Assembly (NCBI GenBank): GCA_947484175.1
Contig: CANKOI010000045.1
Span: 1-33,116, forward strand
DNA length: 33,116 nt
Origin: Deltaproteobacteria bacterium
GTDB lineage: Bacteria > Myxococcota_A > UBA796 > SXON01
Direction: 5' to 3'
The position numbers were made by a program, and so were the translations under genes. The notes under the pieces were generated by a model. The model saw nothing but the letters and a program-made list of their open reading frames with translations. It was not told where the DNA came from and did no database searches. Shown in pieces: positions 1 to 8,286 of this stretch; position 1 is the stretch's first letter; every line of letters begins with the position of its first letter.

Positions 1-478
1 CAAACGGGCGCGCCTGCACGATCCGGCTGGCGAGTACGGGGCCCACGCCGGGCAGGGACTCAAGCTCGGCGAGGGTGGCTTCATTCAGGGAGAGGCGCAC
101 CCCCACGGCAAGCGCGTGCGGAACCGCCTCGTCGGGGGGCACCACGGAGGCGCTGGCGGCCGGCCTTGCGGGCGGCGCCGCCTGCCCTTCCCCCCTCACC
201 GCCCACGTCAGGAACGTTCCATCCTCTACCGCAGGCGACAGGCCCGGCACCCCGTTGGCGTCCACCCAACCCAATCCCGGCGCGAAGACCACACGGTTGG
301 GGAAGGTGGGCGGAGTGGCCGGCAGGAGCAAGAGGAGAAAGGCCCCGACGCAGAGAACGGCGAGCAGCAGGCGCGTGGCGCCTTCCCCGAGCTGGAGGGG
401 GAGCGTGCGGAGGCGCAGCGGGTCGAGCGCGCGGTCGGCACGGAGCAGCACTCGGTCGGCGACAACGGCGGGCGTCAT
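1..478 (-). CDS. ComEA-like helix-hairpin-helix protein (3' end outside window)
   Basis: The frame is open from an ATG at 478 to the window edge with no stop, giving at least 159 residues. A hydrophobic segment at about residues 37-52 (TRLLLAVLCVGAFLLLLPA) looks like a membrane anchor, followed by a linker rich in Ala and Pro. At the truncated end, residues about 128-157 read LSLNEATLAELESLPGVGP then VLASRIVQAR, the helix-hairpin-helix pattern of ComEA family DNA-binding proteins (LN-x-A-x3-L-x2-LPGIGP). ComEA binds incoming DNA at the membrane or in the periplasm during natural transformation. Other single-HhH membrane proteins share the fold, so competence is an inference. It lies 32 nt downstream of tsaE on the same strand and may be co-transcribed. 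I see no clear Shine-Dalgarno sequence before the ATG. Confidence 0.72.
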   Translation of the reverse strand, partial: MTPAVVADRVLLRADRALDPLRLRTLPLQLGEGATRLLLAVLCVGAFLLLLLPATPPTFPNRVVFAPGLGWVDANGVPGLSPAVEDGTFLTWAVRGEGQAAPPARPAASASVVPPDEAVPHALAVGVRLSLNEATLAELESLPGVGPVLASRIVQARPF

Positions 479-510
479 GGCGCAGAGGGGTGCGCACGGA
501 ACAGCAGGAG

Positions 511-957
511 TCAAGGAGGAGGAAGCAGGCCCGCGTGAGCCGAGTTCGTCGCCCGAAACGCCACCTCCCTCCCCTCCCCGCAGATCTCCACGGTCACGGC
601 GAGGTGCCCAGGCGGCCAGCGGTTCGGAAACCGCCCGGCCCACTCCACGACCCAGGCACCGTCGACCCCGACTCGCTCGGCGAAGCCGGCAGACACCAGT
701 TCGTCGGGGTGCTCCATCCGGTACACGTCGGCGTGGCGCAACGGAATGCGCCCGTCGTCGTATTCGTGAACGAGCGCGTAGGTGGGGCTCGGCACCACGC
801 CACGCACGCCGAGGCCGGCCGCCACCCCCTGAGCGAAGGTCGTCTTGCCGGCCCCCAATGGACCGTCGAGGAGCACCACCGCGCCGTGGAACAGCCGTTC
901 GCCCACGGCCCGGCCCAGCGAATGCAAGGCATCGGCATCGGGGGTCACAATCCGCAC
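511..957 (-). CDS. tsaE: tRNA threonylcarbamoyladenosine biosynthesis ATPase TsaE
   Basis: A 148-residue protein of normal TsaE length. The P-loop is at residues 32-40 (GPLGAGKTTF), followed by the family motif SPTYALVHEYDDG and the conserved H-A-D-x-YR segment (LRHADVYRM). TsaE is the small ATPase that works with TsaB and TsaD to place the t6A modification at position 37 of ANN-decoding tRNAs in the cytoplasm. The start is GTG at 957. In many deltaproteobacteria tsaE follows the NAD(P)HX-repair gene in the ftsH-folP-glmM operon. Here the nnr remnant lies 3.2 kb upstream, and two opposite-strand genes sit between them. It is divergent from the DUF475 gene across 54 bp. Confidence 0.93.
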   Translation of the reverse strand: MRIVTPDADALHSLGRAVGERLFHGAVVLLDGPLGAGKTTFAQGVAAGLGVRGVVPSPTYALVHEYDDGRIPLRHADVYRMEHPDELVSAGFAERVGVDGAWVVEWAGRFPNRWPPGHLAVTVEICGEGREVAFRATNSAHAGLLPPP

Positions 958-1011
958 AGCGGGGTGCTATCCGCGCTTGCGCGCCACCGCCAAACGCGGC
1001 AATTGGCGCCC

Positions 1012-2042
1012 ATGCGATACTTCCGCGGCAGCATCCTGTTTGCCGTCGCCGCCATGGGCCTCGCGACGTGGGTAGCTTACCTCTCTGGAGGAGTGGAGGG
1101 CGCGCTGCGCGCCCTCTTCATCGTGTCGGTGCTGGGCGTGCTCGAGGTCAGTCTGTCCTTCGAAAACGCTGTGGTCGATGCCACGGTGCTGCGCGGAATG
1201 GATGCCGTCTGGCGGCGCCGGTTCCTCACTTGGGGCATGCTCATCGGGGTGTTTGGGATGCGGGTGATCTTCCCGCTCCTGATTGTGGCCGTGCTCGCCC
1301 AGATCAGCCCCGTGGCCGCCCTGTCGCTCGCGATCTCCGAGCCGACGAGTACGCCCGTGTGCTCCAGGACGCCCACATCTCGCTGTCCGCCTTCGGTGGT
1401 GCGTTCCTCGCGATGGTGGGGCTCAAACACTTCGTCGATGCGGAGAAGGACGTCTTCTGGCTCAGCTGGTTGGAGCGACCGCTCTCCAAGATGGGCCGCG
1501 TGCCTTCTGTCGAGCTCGGCGTGGTGATGGTGGTGCTGTACGGTTTTTCGCGGCAACTCCCGCAGGCCGACCAGCTCGACTTTCTGGTGGCGGGCATCGC
1601 GGGTCTGGTCACCTACATCGCGGTCGACGGTGTGGGCGCCTTATTGGGCGACGGGGGCCACGGAGCCGGTACCGCGGTGCGTACCGGGCTCGCAGGCTTT
1701 CTTTACCTCGAAACGCTTGACGCCTCGTTCAGCTTCGATGGCGTGATCGGTGCCTTGGCCCTCACCACCAACCTGTTGCTGATCGCGCTGGGCCTCGGCA
1801 TTGGCGCGATGTTCATGCGGAGCATGTGCATCTTCCTCGTCGACAAGGGCACACTCACCCAGTACCGCTACCTCGAGTCGGGGGCGTTCTGGGCGATCCT
1901 CGCGTTGTCCTCTGTGATGTTCATGCAGGCGCTGGTGCACGTGCCGGAGGTGCTCACGGGGCTCATCGGGGCAGGCTTTATCGGTGTCGCCCTGGCGAGC
2001 AGCATGCGGTACAACCGACGGAACCCCGAGGCGCCGTCTTGA
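1012..2042 (+). CDS. DUF475/TerC-family integral membrane protein, frameshifted
   Basis: Translation from the ATG at 1012 gives a multi-pass membrane protein with the DUF475 (TerC superfamily) signatures SLSFENAVVDATVL and FGMRVIFPLLIV. That frame fails after LAISEP. From about 1346 the neighbouring frame continues the family pattern (DEYARVLQDAH, SAFGGAFLAMVGL, TLDASFSFDGVIGALALT, GTLTQYRYLESGAFWAI) to the stop at 2042. One lost base in GAGCC|GACGAG, probably a C from CCC, would explain it. The restored protein would be about 343 residues, normal for the family. TerC proteins are linked to tellurium resistance and to metal export such as Mn(II); the substrate here is unknown. I see no yybP-ykoY-type leader in the 54-bp upstream gap. 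It could be a sequencing error or a real disruption. Confidence 0.85.
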
Positions 2043-2114
2043 GGCTTGGCCTGAGCTGCAGTGCTGAGTTGGGCGCTGGATTCCGGCCGAGGCTACGGAG
2101 AGCGGCGAAAGGGC

Positions 2115-2143
2115 TTGCCAACGAGTAGCTCGTGGCCTATTCG
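2115..2143 (+). promoter_or_regulatory. Weak sigma70-like promoter with an internal dyad
   Basis: TTGCCA at 2115-2120 (5 of 6 matches to the -35 consensus) is followed after 17 nt by TATTCG at 2138-2143 (3 of 6 to the -10). The spacer holds the dyad ACGAG-TAG-CTCGT (2121-2133). It lies 22 nt before the ATG at 2166, in the 123-bp gap after the DUF475 gene. In such GC-rich DNA this match could arise by chance. Confidence 0.2.
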
Positions 2144-2165
2144 TGTGCCCCTTCGTGGCGGTCGC

Positions 2166-4201
2166 ATGAAAGCTCCTGGCCTCTCCCTGCTCCCCATCCT
2201 CGGCTTCTCCTTGGCCTGCACGGGCATCCTCGGTGGCGATACGGCGGCGGACACCGGCGCGAGCGGGACAGACGCGTGCAAGTGGTACCGCGACCAGGAC
2301 GGGGACGGTTTTGGCGACGCCCTACACAAAGAAGCCACGTGCGAAAAGCCCTCCGGCTACGTGGCCAACGACGACGATTGCGACGATCAGGACGCGCGGG
2401 CCCACCCCGAAGCCACCGAGAAGTGCGACGGAGTAGACGCCGACGAAGACTGCAACGGCGTGGCCGACGAAGAAGACGAAGGCGTCGTTCTCGACACCTT
2501 TACGCCGACGCGGATGGCGACGGGTATGGCGACCCCGAAAGCACGTCTGCCGCCTGCGATGCGCCGGCCGACCATGTCGACAACGCCGACGACTGCGACG
2601 ACGAGGCGGCGCGCACCAATCCCGACGGGCAGGAGGTGTGCGACGGCCAAGGGGGCGACGAAGACTGCGACGGGCTCGTGGACACCGAAGACGACAGCAT
2701 GTCGAGTAGCAACCTTCCCACGTGGACGGTCGACGCCGACGGCGACGGGTATGGCGCCATAGGCGGCAGTACTCGGAGGCAGTGCGACGAACCAAGCGGC
2801 TACGCCATCACCGCCGACGATTGTGACGACGACGACCGCAACGTGAACCCCGGCGAAACTGAAGTGTGCGGCAACGGGATCGACGACAACTGCAACAACG
2901 CGAGCGACGGATGCGGGCTCACGGGCGCGTACTCGCTGTCCGCCGCCGACCTCGTCGTTACGGGCCCCTCGTCCGGCAGCTTCGGCCTCTCCGTTTGCGG
3001 CGGCGGCGACATCGACGGCGACGGCATGGACGACGTGGTTTTCGGCGCGCCGACCTACTCGAACGATGGCACCGGCTATGCGTTCTACGGCGGCGTGAGC
3101 GGCAACAAGACCTACTCCAATGCCGATGTGGTGTTCACTGGAGAGTCAAGCGGCGACCAGTTCGGCTACGCCTGCACGCTCGGTGACTTCGACGGCGACG
3201 GCGAAGCCGACGTGGCGTTCAGCGACCCGCGCTACTCCTACTCCACGAGCAGCTCCTACCTCTACAGCGGGCGCGTGTACCTGTTCCACACCGCGCTGAG
3301 CTCCAGCGAAGCCGCCAGCTCCGCCAACACCATCTACACCAACACCAACAACGGTGGGGACTACATCGGCTGGAGCCTCTCATCCGGCGACTGGAATGGC
3401 GACGGCAACGCCGATCTCGTCGTCGGTGCTCAGGAAAACTACGTTTTCATCGACAATGGCACGATCGGAACCTCGAGCTCGAAGGACATTTTCGGCATCA
3501 ACGAGATGGAAGGGGCCGTCAGCTACAACGGAGTCGTCGCGAGTGGCGGCGACGTGGATGGTGACGGCTCCGACGACCTCATCGTCACGGATGTGAGCAG
3601 CAAGGGGGCCGCGTACCTGTACGTGGGCGAGATCGCCGGCGTGGTCACGCTCTCCAGCTACCTCGAGGCCACCGTCACGGGCGCCGCCAACAGCGACGCT
3701 CTGGGAAACTCCGCCGACATTCGCGGCGACCTTGACGGCGACGGGTACGACGACCTGCTCGTGGGGGCGTCGGCTCAGGGCGGGGGCGTGGGCTCAGTGT
3801 ACGGGTGTTTCGGCCCGCTGACGGGCAGCAAGACCGCCACCAGTTGTTCGCTGGTTATCGCCGGCCAGAGCTCGTCCGGAAACTTCGGGGCCTCGGTAGC
3901 CTACATCGGCGACGAGAATGGCGACGGCGACGACGACATCCTCGTGGGCGCGCCGTGGGTAACGGGGGATCGCACCAGCTCAGGCGTGGCCTACCTCTTC
4001 CGGGGCACGCTCAGCGGTAGCAAGCGGGCGAGCGATGCGGATGCGAGCTTCGCCGGCTCCCACAGCTCAGGCGGAGTGGGATCGGCGGTGGGCCGCGCCG
4101 GTGACTTCAACGGGGATGGCAGCGACGACCTGCTGATCGGCGGCTACCCAGCGAACAGCGGAACGGGCATGGGGTACGTGATGTTTGGGGGGGGGTTCTA
4201 G
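2166..4201 (+). CDS. MopE-repeat / FG-GAP beta-propeller lipoprotein, frameshifted
   Basis: The ATG at 2166 begins a short lipoprotein-type signal (LPILGFSLAC, Cys about residue 19), then three MopE-type units. Each unit has a DxDGDGYGD loop, a DDCDD motif and an NP-x-G/E-x-E ... D-x-DCDG module. The first unit ends in the frame of the ATG at about 2498. The other two and the rest lie in the next frame, and loss of one T from the TTT at 2499-2501 would join them (LDTF then YADADGDGYGD). After the repeats come seven FG-GAP blades with calcium loops such as DIDGDGMDD, DFDGDGEAD, DVDGDGSDD, DLDGDGYDD and DFNGDGSDD, consistent with one complete seven-bladed integrin-alpha-like propeller. The restored length is about 678 residues. 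It is probably a surface lipoprotein; a ligand cannot be told. No MYXO-CTERM-like tail is present. The stop at 4201 is 4 nt from the end of the convergent nnr remnant. Confidence 0.85.
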
Positions 4202-4205
4202 GCCC

Positions 4206-4633
4206 TCACCCCGCCCGCACCGCCGGAATGCGGTCTGCGATCTCCGAGGCCGTGGCCCCGATCGCCAGCCCGCGCGCGGCCTCTTGGTGGAGCCACGCCC
4301 CCGCGAGCGCCACCGCGTCGAGCTGATCACGGGAGAGGGCTCCGCTCGCGCTGTCGGCGGCCACGTTCGCGAGGAGCGCCCGCAGAGTCCGGCCAGCACG
4401 TCGCCGCTGCCGCCGGCGAGCGCGTAGCCGTCCCCGCCATTGTTGCCGGGGCCGCAGAGGACGAGCGTTCTGGGCGGTGCGCGGTCTCCCCACCAAACGA
4501 CGAGGGCGTCGGCGAGGGCGTGCCCGGCGTGTTCGAGGAGCACGCCGGGCGGGATGCCGACCTCGTGGATCAGCGCGTCGTCCATCGCACGCACGTCGGC
4601 CGCCAACGAGATCGGGCGCCCGGTGCGCTCCAT
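4206..4633 (-). pseudogene. Remnant of bifunctional NAD(P)HX epimerase/dehydratase (internal deletion plus frameshift)
   Basis: The ATG at 4633 shares its A with the pdxJ stop (TGATG). Residues 1-73 match the start of the YjeF_N epimerase domain (LIHEVGIPPGVLLEHAGHAL, then LVLCGPGNNGGDGYALA). The sequence then jumps straight to GGSGDVLAG, the anion-hole and catalytic motif near the C-terminus of the ADP-dependent dehydratase domain. About 300 or more residues normally between these motifs are absent. The join lies near 4411-4418. At about 4390 a further 1-nt loss shifts frame, and the family C-terminus (LRALLANVAADSASG, GATASEIADRIPAVRAG) continues in another frame to the stop at 4206. A normal NnrE-NnrD fusion is about 500 residues; this would be about 142. 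It lacks most of both active sites and is unlikely to repair NAD(P)HX. Misassembly is an alternative explanation. Confidence 0.8.
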
Positions 4634-5340
4634 CAGGCGAGGAGCTCGAGGTACCGACGAACACTCGTTTCCAGCCCGAGGAACACGGCGTCGGCCACGA
4701 GTGCGTGACCGATGTTGTACTCCTCGATGGCGGGCGCCGCGAGCACCAATTCGCGGAGGTTCTGGAGGGTGAGGCCGTGGCCCGCGGCAACCGACAGCCC
4801 GCGTGAACGGGCCCGCTCCGTCGCCGCGGCCAGCCGCAGCAGTTCGGCCCGATCACCGGTCTCCGCCCACCGAGCCGTGTTCAGCTCCACCATGTCTACG
4901 CCGGCCACGCAGGACGCGTCGATCTGGGGCGCGTCGGGGTCGATGAACAGGGCCACGTGAATACCGGCGGCGGCCAGCCGTGCGGCGAAGACGGCGACCT
5001 CCGCAGACTGCGCCGCCACGTCCAGCCCGCCCTCGGTCGTGACCTCGCCTGGCCGCTCCGCCACCAGCGTTACCCGATGGGGCCGTACTGCGAGGAGGAT
5101 GGCAGCCATCTCCTCGGTGCAGGCGGCCTCGACGTTCAGGAGCGTCTGCACCGACGCGGCGAGGCGGTGCAGGTCGTGGTCCTGAACGTGCCGGCGGTCA
5201 CCTCGGATATGCACCGTGATCTGCGCGGCGCCTGCTCGCTCGGCCACCAGAGCGGCGGCCAGCGGGTCGGGGTACCGCACCTGACGCGCCTGCCGGAGCG
5301 TGGCCACATGGTCAACGTTCACGCCCAGCCTGCGCCTCAT
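4633..5340 (-). CDS. pdxJ: Pyridoxine 5'-phosphate synthase PdxJ
   Basis: A 235-residue protein of normal family length. PdxJ condenses 1-deoxy-D-xylulose 5-phosphate with 3-amino-2-oxopropyl phosphate to give pyridoxine 5'-phosphate in DXP-dependent vitamin B6 synthesis. Visible motifs are LGVNVDHVATLRQAR at the start, ITVHIRGDRRHVQD, TLVAERPGEVTTEGGLDV carrying the catalytic Glu region, LSVAAGHGLTLQNL and EEYNIGHALVADAVFLGLE. The usual VELHTG loop reads VELNTA here, a substitution worth noting. The ATG at 5340 overlaps the glmM stop (ATGA) and the stop overlaps the nnr start, so it is translationally coupled on both sides. In related operons I recall acpS directly after pdxJ; it is absent here. 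Confidence 0.95.
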   Translation of the reverse strand: MRRRLGVNVDHVATLRQARQVRYPDPLAAALVAERAGAAQITVHIRGDRRHVQDHDLHRLAASVQTLLNVEAACTEEMAAILLAVRPHRVTLVAERPGEVTTEGGLDVAAQSAEVAVFAARLAAAGIHVALFIDPDAPQIDASCVAGVDMVELNTARWAETGDRAELLRLAAATERARSRGLSVAAGHGLTLQNLRELVLAAPAIEEYNIGHALVADAVFLGLETSVRRYLELLA

Positions 5341-6554
5341 TGCCGCTCCCGAAGCTGCGCCACTACCCGGTCTCGGAGCTCCCCAGCAAGCGCCGGATCG
5401 TCATGTTCGATCATCACGCGCACCAGCGGCTCCGTGCCGCTCGCCCGCACCACCACCCGCGCGCGCGCTGAGTCCACAAAGCCGAGGTCCAGCGGCACCA
5501 TCCGCGCGCCTCGCACAGCGGCGTGCGCCTGCGCGCAGGGACGGTACCCGTCGAGGCTGAGGTCTGGCCTCCGATGGAGGGCCATGAGCCCGGCGAACAG
5601 CGCATCGGCGGTCGGTGGCCCTTCCGCAAACAGCAAGTGGCCACTCGGCTCCCCGCCGAGGGGGAAGCCGCTGGATCGCATGGCTGCAGCCACGTGGGCG
5701 TCCCCCACGTCGGTCCGTTCGAGCACGATGCCCTCGCCGGCCAGCGCCCGCTCGAGCCCCAGGTTCGTCATCACCGTCCCCACCATCCCCGGGCCCCGGC
5801 GGCAGAGCCAGAGGATGGCGTCGCCATCGAGCACGTTGCCGTCAGCGGCCACGAGCGCGATGCGGTCCCCGTCGCCGTCCACGGCCACAGCCACGTGGCA
5901 ACCGGAGCGCCGCATCGCGGCCGCCGCGTGCTCGGGGTGCACCGCGCCGCAGCCGACGTTGATGTCCTCGCCCTCGAACACCACGACGTCGGCGCCGAGA
6001 CGTTGGAGCAGCTCCGGCCCCACGCGCGCGGCCGCCCCCCGGGCACCGTCGAACAGCACCCGCCGCCCAGCCAACCAGCGCCCGGGCGGCAACGCCGCGA
6101 CCAACGATTCCACATACGCCTGCTCCCCTTCACACTCCCGCACCCCTCCCCCGCCCCCGTCGCTCGCCGGATCGGCCAGCGCCGCCTCCAGCCGCTTCAG
6201 CGAGGCCTCATCGAGTTTCCTGCCGCCCCGCCCCAGCACCTTCAGGCCGTTGTCGCCGGGTGGGTTGTGGCTCGCCGTCACCATCAGTCCGCCCGCGGCG
6301 CCTTCCGCCTGCACTCTGAGCGATAGCCCCGGAGTGGGCAGCACGCCGAGTACGGAGGCCCGGCCCCCCGCGGCGCGAACGCCCTCCGCGGTGGCCGCCA
6401 GCAACGCCGGCCCCGACGCCCGCGTGTCGCGCGCCAGCCAGAGATCAGGGCCCAGCGCGGCGACCGCCGCCCGGCCTACCTGCGCTGCGAGGGTCTCCGT
6501 CACGACGGTGCCCGCTTCGCCCCGCACGCCGTCGGTGCCGAAGCGGATGGTCAC
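5337..6554 (-). CDS. glmM: Phosphoglucosamine mutase GlmM
   Basis: A 405-residue alpha-phosphohexomutase, slightly shorter than the usual 440-450. GlmM converts glucosamine 6-phosphate to glucosamine 1-phosphate for UDP-GlcNAc, feeding peptidoglycan and lipopolysaccharide. It starts IRFGTDGVRGEAG. The phosphoserine loop TASHNPPGDNGLK is at residues 93-105 (Ser95), the Mg-binding DGDGDR at about 226-231, the sugar-binding GEPSGH at 301-306, and the phosphate-binding RASGTEPLVRVMIE near the end. The GTG at 6554 overlaps the stop of the YbbR gene (GTGA), and upstream in-frame sequence has no family similarity. The cdaA-cdaR-glmM order is a known link between c-di-AMP synthesis and cell-wall precursor supply. 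Confidence 0.95.
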   Translation of the reverse strand: MTIRFGTDGVRGEAGTVVTETLAAQVGRAAVAALGPDLWLARDTRASGPALLAATAEGVRAAGGRASVLGVLPTPGLSLRVQAEGAAGGLMVTASHNPPGDNGLKVLGRGGRKLDEASLKRLEAALADPASDGGGGGVRECEGEQAYVESLVAALPPGRWLAGRRVLFDGARGAAARVGPELLQRLGADVVVFEGEDINVGCGAVHPEHAAAAMRRSGCHVAVAVDGDGDRIALVAADGNVLDGDAILWLCRRGPGMVGTVMTNLGLERALAGEGIVLERTDVGDAHVAAAMRSSGFPLGGEPSGHLLFAEGPPTADALFAGLMALHRRPDLSLDGYRPCAQAHAAVRGARMVPLDLGFVDSARARVVVRASGTEPLVRVMIEHDDPALAGELRDRVVAQLRERQ

Positions 6555-7507
6555 TCCTTCCGCACCAGACCAATCACCGCGGGCTCCACACTCTCCACTC
6601 GCACCTGCTCGCCGCCGCCGTGCACCACCTCGTACCGAACGCCCCCGTTGCGGCCTCGGCTCGCTTCCGCCTCGCCCGCCTGTATCCCCTCGGGCACGAT
6701 GACCATCACGCTCACTTCCTCGGATTCCAGCCCGTTGAGGGCCTCCTCCGGGCCCGTCAACACCACCGCGACCGCCGCCAGGGGGCTCGACCACCGCGAG
6801 TCGCGGATCAGGACCGGCACCGACTCGAAACGGCGGGAGATCTGGACCGCCTCCACGTCGACATGCACGGTGAAGCTCGCCGCCCGCCCAGCCGGTGCGA
6901 TGCCCTTGAGCGAGGCGAGGCCCACGATCACGTCGGCATCCTCGCGGAGTCCACCCACGTCGACGTCCTCGGTGCTCACACTCTCCAACGCCCGGAGAAC
7001 CGAGGCGGCGCCGCTCACTTCGGCTCGGGTCGGCGAAACGGTGATCCCCGCGAGACGGTACCCTTCCGCCACCGTGCCCACGCTGGCCGCCGTGACCGTT
7101 ACGCGGCGCTTCAGGAGCCGATCGAGCGTGACCCGGAGTTGGGCCGGCGAGAGCGAGAGCACCGTGAGTTGAGAGGGCAGCCCCGAGATCGGGCGCTGGA
7201 GGAGGTCGATCGACACATCGCCCTCCCCTGCTCGTGACAGGTCGATCGGAATCGTGAGTTCCTGGTGCGGGAGGCTGCGAATGATGGCCTGTACGCCCTC
7301 GATCTCGGCGGACACCTGCTCTAGGGGCGGCTCGACGAGGGCCATGCCCTCGGGCAGCTTCCACGTGACGGCCACCCGAGCACGTGCAGCCACCCGAAGG
7401 TCGCTCTGCACCCACACCCAAAACACCATGGAGAACAGGAGCGCCACGGCCTTGTAGCCAAGGTTCATCCCTAACGACGCGCGTAAGCCTGAGAGGAGTT
7501 CGCTCAT
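6551..7507 (-). CDS. YbbR-domain membrane protein (CdaR-like)
   Basis: A 318-residue protein with one N-terminal membrane helix (about residues 18-34, YKAVALLFSMVFWVWVQ). The extracytoplasmic part has successive YbbR repeats, seen in segments such as ISGLPSQLTVLSLSPAQLRV, RRVTVTAASVGTVAEGY and VSPTRAEVSGAASVLRALE. In Firmicutes the YbbR protein CdaR binds and modulates the membrane diadenylate cyclase CdaA, and the same gene order here suggests the same partnership. The ATG at 7507 overlaps the cdaA stop (ATGA) and the stop overlaps the glmM start. The assignment rests on architecture and context, since YbbR repeats are weakly conserved in sequence. Confidence 0.88.
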   Translation of the reverse strand: MSELLSGLRASLGMNLGYKAVALLFSMVFWVWVQSDLRVAARARVAVTWKLPEGMALVEPPLEQVSAEIEGVQAIIRSLPHQELTIPIDLSRAGEGDVSIDLLQRPISGLPSQLTVLSLSPAQLRVTLDRLLKRRVTVTAASVGTVAEGYRLAGITVSPTRAEVSGAASVLRALESVSTEDVDVGGLREDADVIVGLASLKGIAPAGRAASFTVHVDVEAVQISRRFESVPVLIRDSRWSSPLAAVAVVLTGPEEALNGLESEEVSVMVIVPEGIQAGEAEASRGRNGGVRYEVVHGGGEQVRVESVEPAVIGLVRKE

Positions 7508-8286
7508 TTCTTCGTCCCAGACGATTGGGAGTCGAACGCTTCGAGCAGGCGCTGCCGGAGCTCGTTCGGGTCGTTCGCCGTTCGCACCTCGCCGGCCACC
7601 GCTACCGCCACCGTGCCCCGCTCTTCACTGACGATGACGACGACCGCGTCAGTCTCTTCGGTAAGTCCGATGGCCGCGCGGTGACGGGTCCCCACAAAGC
7701 GGCTCACGTCCTTGCTGAGCGAGAGCGGCAGGAACACCTTGGCCGCCAACACTTGCCCACGCTGGACCACCACCGCACCGTCGTGCAGCGGGCTGGTGGG
7801 GTGAAAGATCGCGAGCAGCAACTCGCTGGACACTCGCGCCCCGAGCCGGCTTCCGCTGTCGGCGTAGTCTTGGAGCGCGGCTTCGCGCTCCACCGCGATC
7901 AGCGCGCCGATGCGGCGGCTGGCCAGCAGGAAGCTCGCTCGAATGATCTCTTCGGAAGCGCCTTGGTCGGCGGCCTTGGCGAACGCGGGGAATAGGCGCC
8001 CACCGGCCCCGGCCAGTCCCCGCCGGATATCGGCTTGGAAGAGGATGATTACCGCGAGGGGGAAGAACTCGAGGAACTTCTCCAACATCCAATGCAGGGC
8101 GTACAACTCGAGCTCGCCGGCCAGCACGTAGAGGAGCAGGGAGGCGCCGAGGCCGAGCAAGGTCCGCAGCGCTCGGGTGCCGCGCAGGAGGATGAGCGCC
8201 TGGTAGAGCACGAACCAGAGGATGAGGATGTCGAGCACATCGGTGGCCCGGAGGTTTCCGATGTAGAGGCCCAAGACCTCGGTCAT
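7504..8286 (-). CDS. cdaA: Membrane diadenylate cyclase CdaA
   Basis: A 260-residue protein. Three predicted membrane helices lie within residues 15-85 (DILILWFVLYQALILL, LLGLGASLLLYVLAG, FFPLAVIILF). They are followed by a DisA_N-type cyclase domain with the catalytic PLHDGAVVV motif (DGA at 169-171) and the ATP-binding GTRHRAAIGL motif (from 199). CdaA joins two ATP molecules to make cyclic di-AMP, which controls potassium and osmolyte transport and cell-wall balance. The ATG at 8286 overlaps the folP stop (ATGA), fixing the start, and the stop overlaps the YbbR gene. All catalytic motifs appear intact. Confidence 0.95.
   Translation of the reverse strand: MTEVLGLYIGNLRATDVLDILILWFVLYQALILLRGTRALRTLLGLGASLLLYVLAGELELYALHWMLEKFLEFFPLAVIILFQADIRRGLAGAGGRLFPAFAKAADQGASEEIIRASFLLASRRIGALIAVEREAALQDYADSGSRLGARVSSELLLAIFHPTSPLHDGAVVVQRGQVLAAKVFLPLSLSKDVSRFVGTRHRAAIGLTEETDAVVVIVSEERGTVAVAVAGEVRTANDPNELRQRLLEAFDSQSSGTKK

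Noticed and set aside
958-1011. yybP-ykoY manganese riboswitch before the TerC-like gene
   Set aside because: The gap is only 54 bp and shows no matching conserved loop sequence.
75-2042. A 655-codon frame that would fuse an N-terminal region to the DUF475 C-terminus
   Set aside because: Its first two thirds are antisense or out of frame to ComEA, tsaE and DUF475 coding. The family N-terminus lies in another frame from 1012.
5337-7421. A GlmM frame extended far upstream (694 codons)
   Set aside because: Everything before the GTG at 6554 overlaps the YbbR gene out of frame and lacks similarity. GlmM begins at IRFGTDGVRG.
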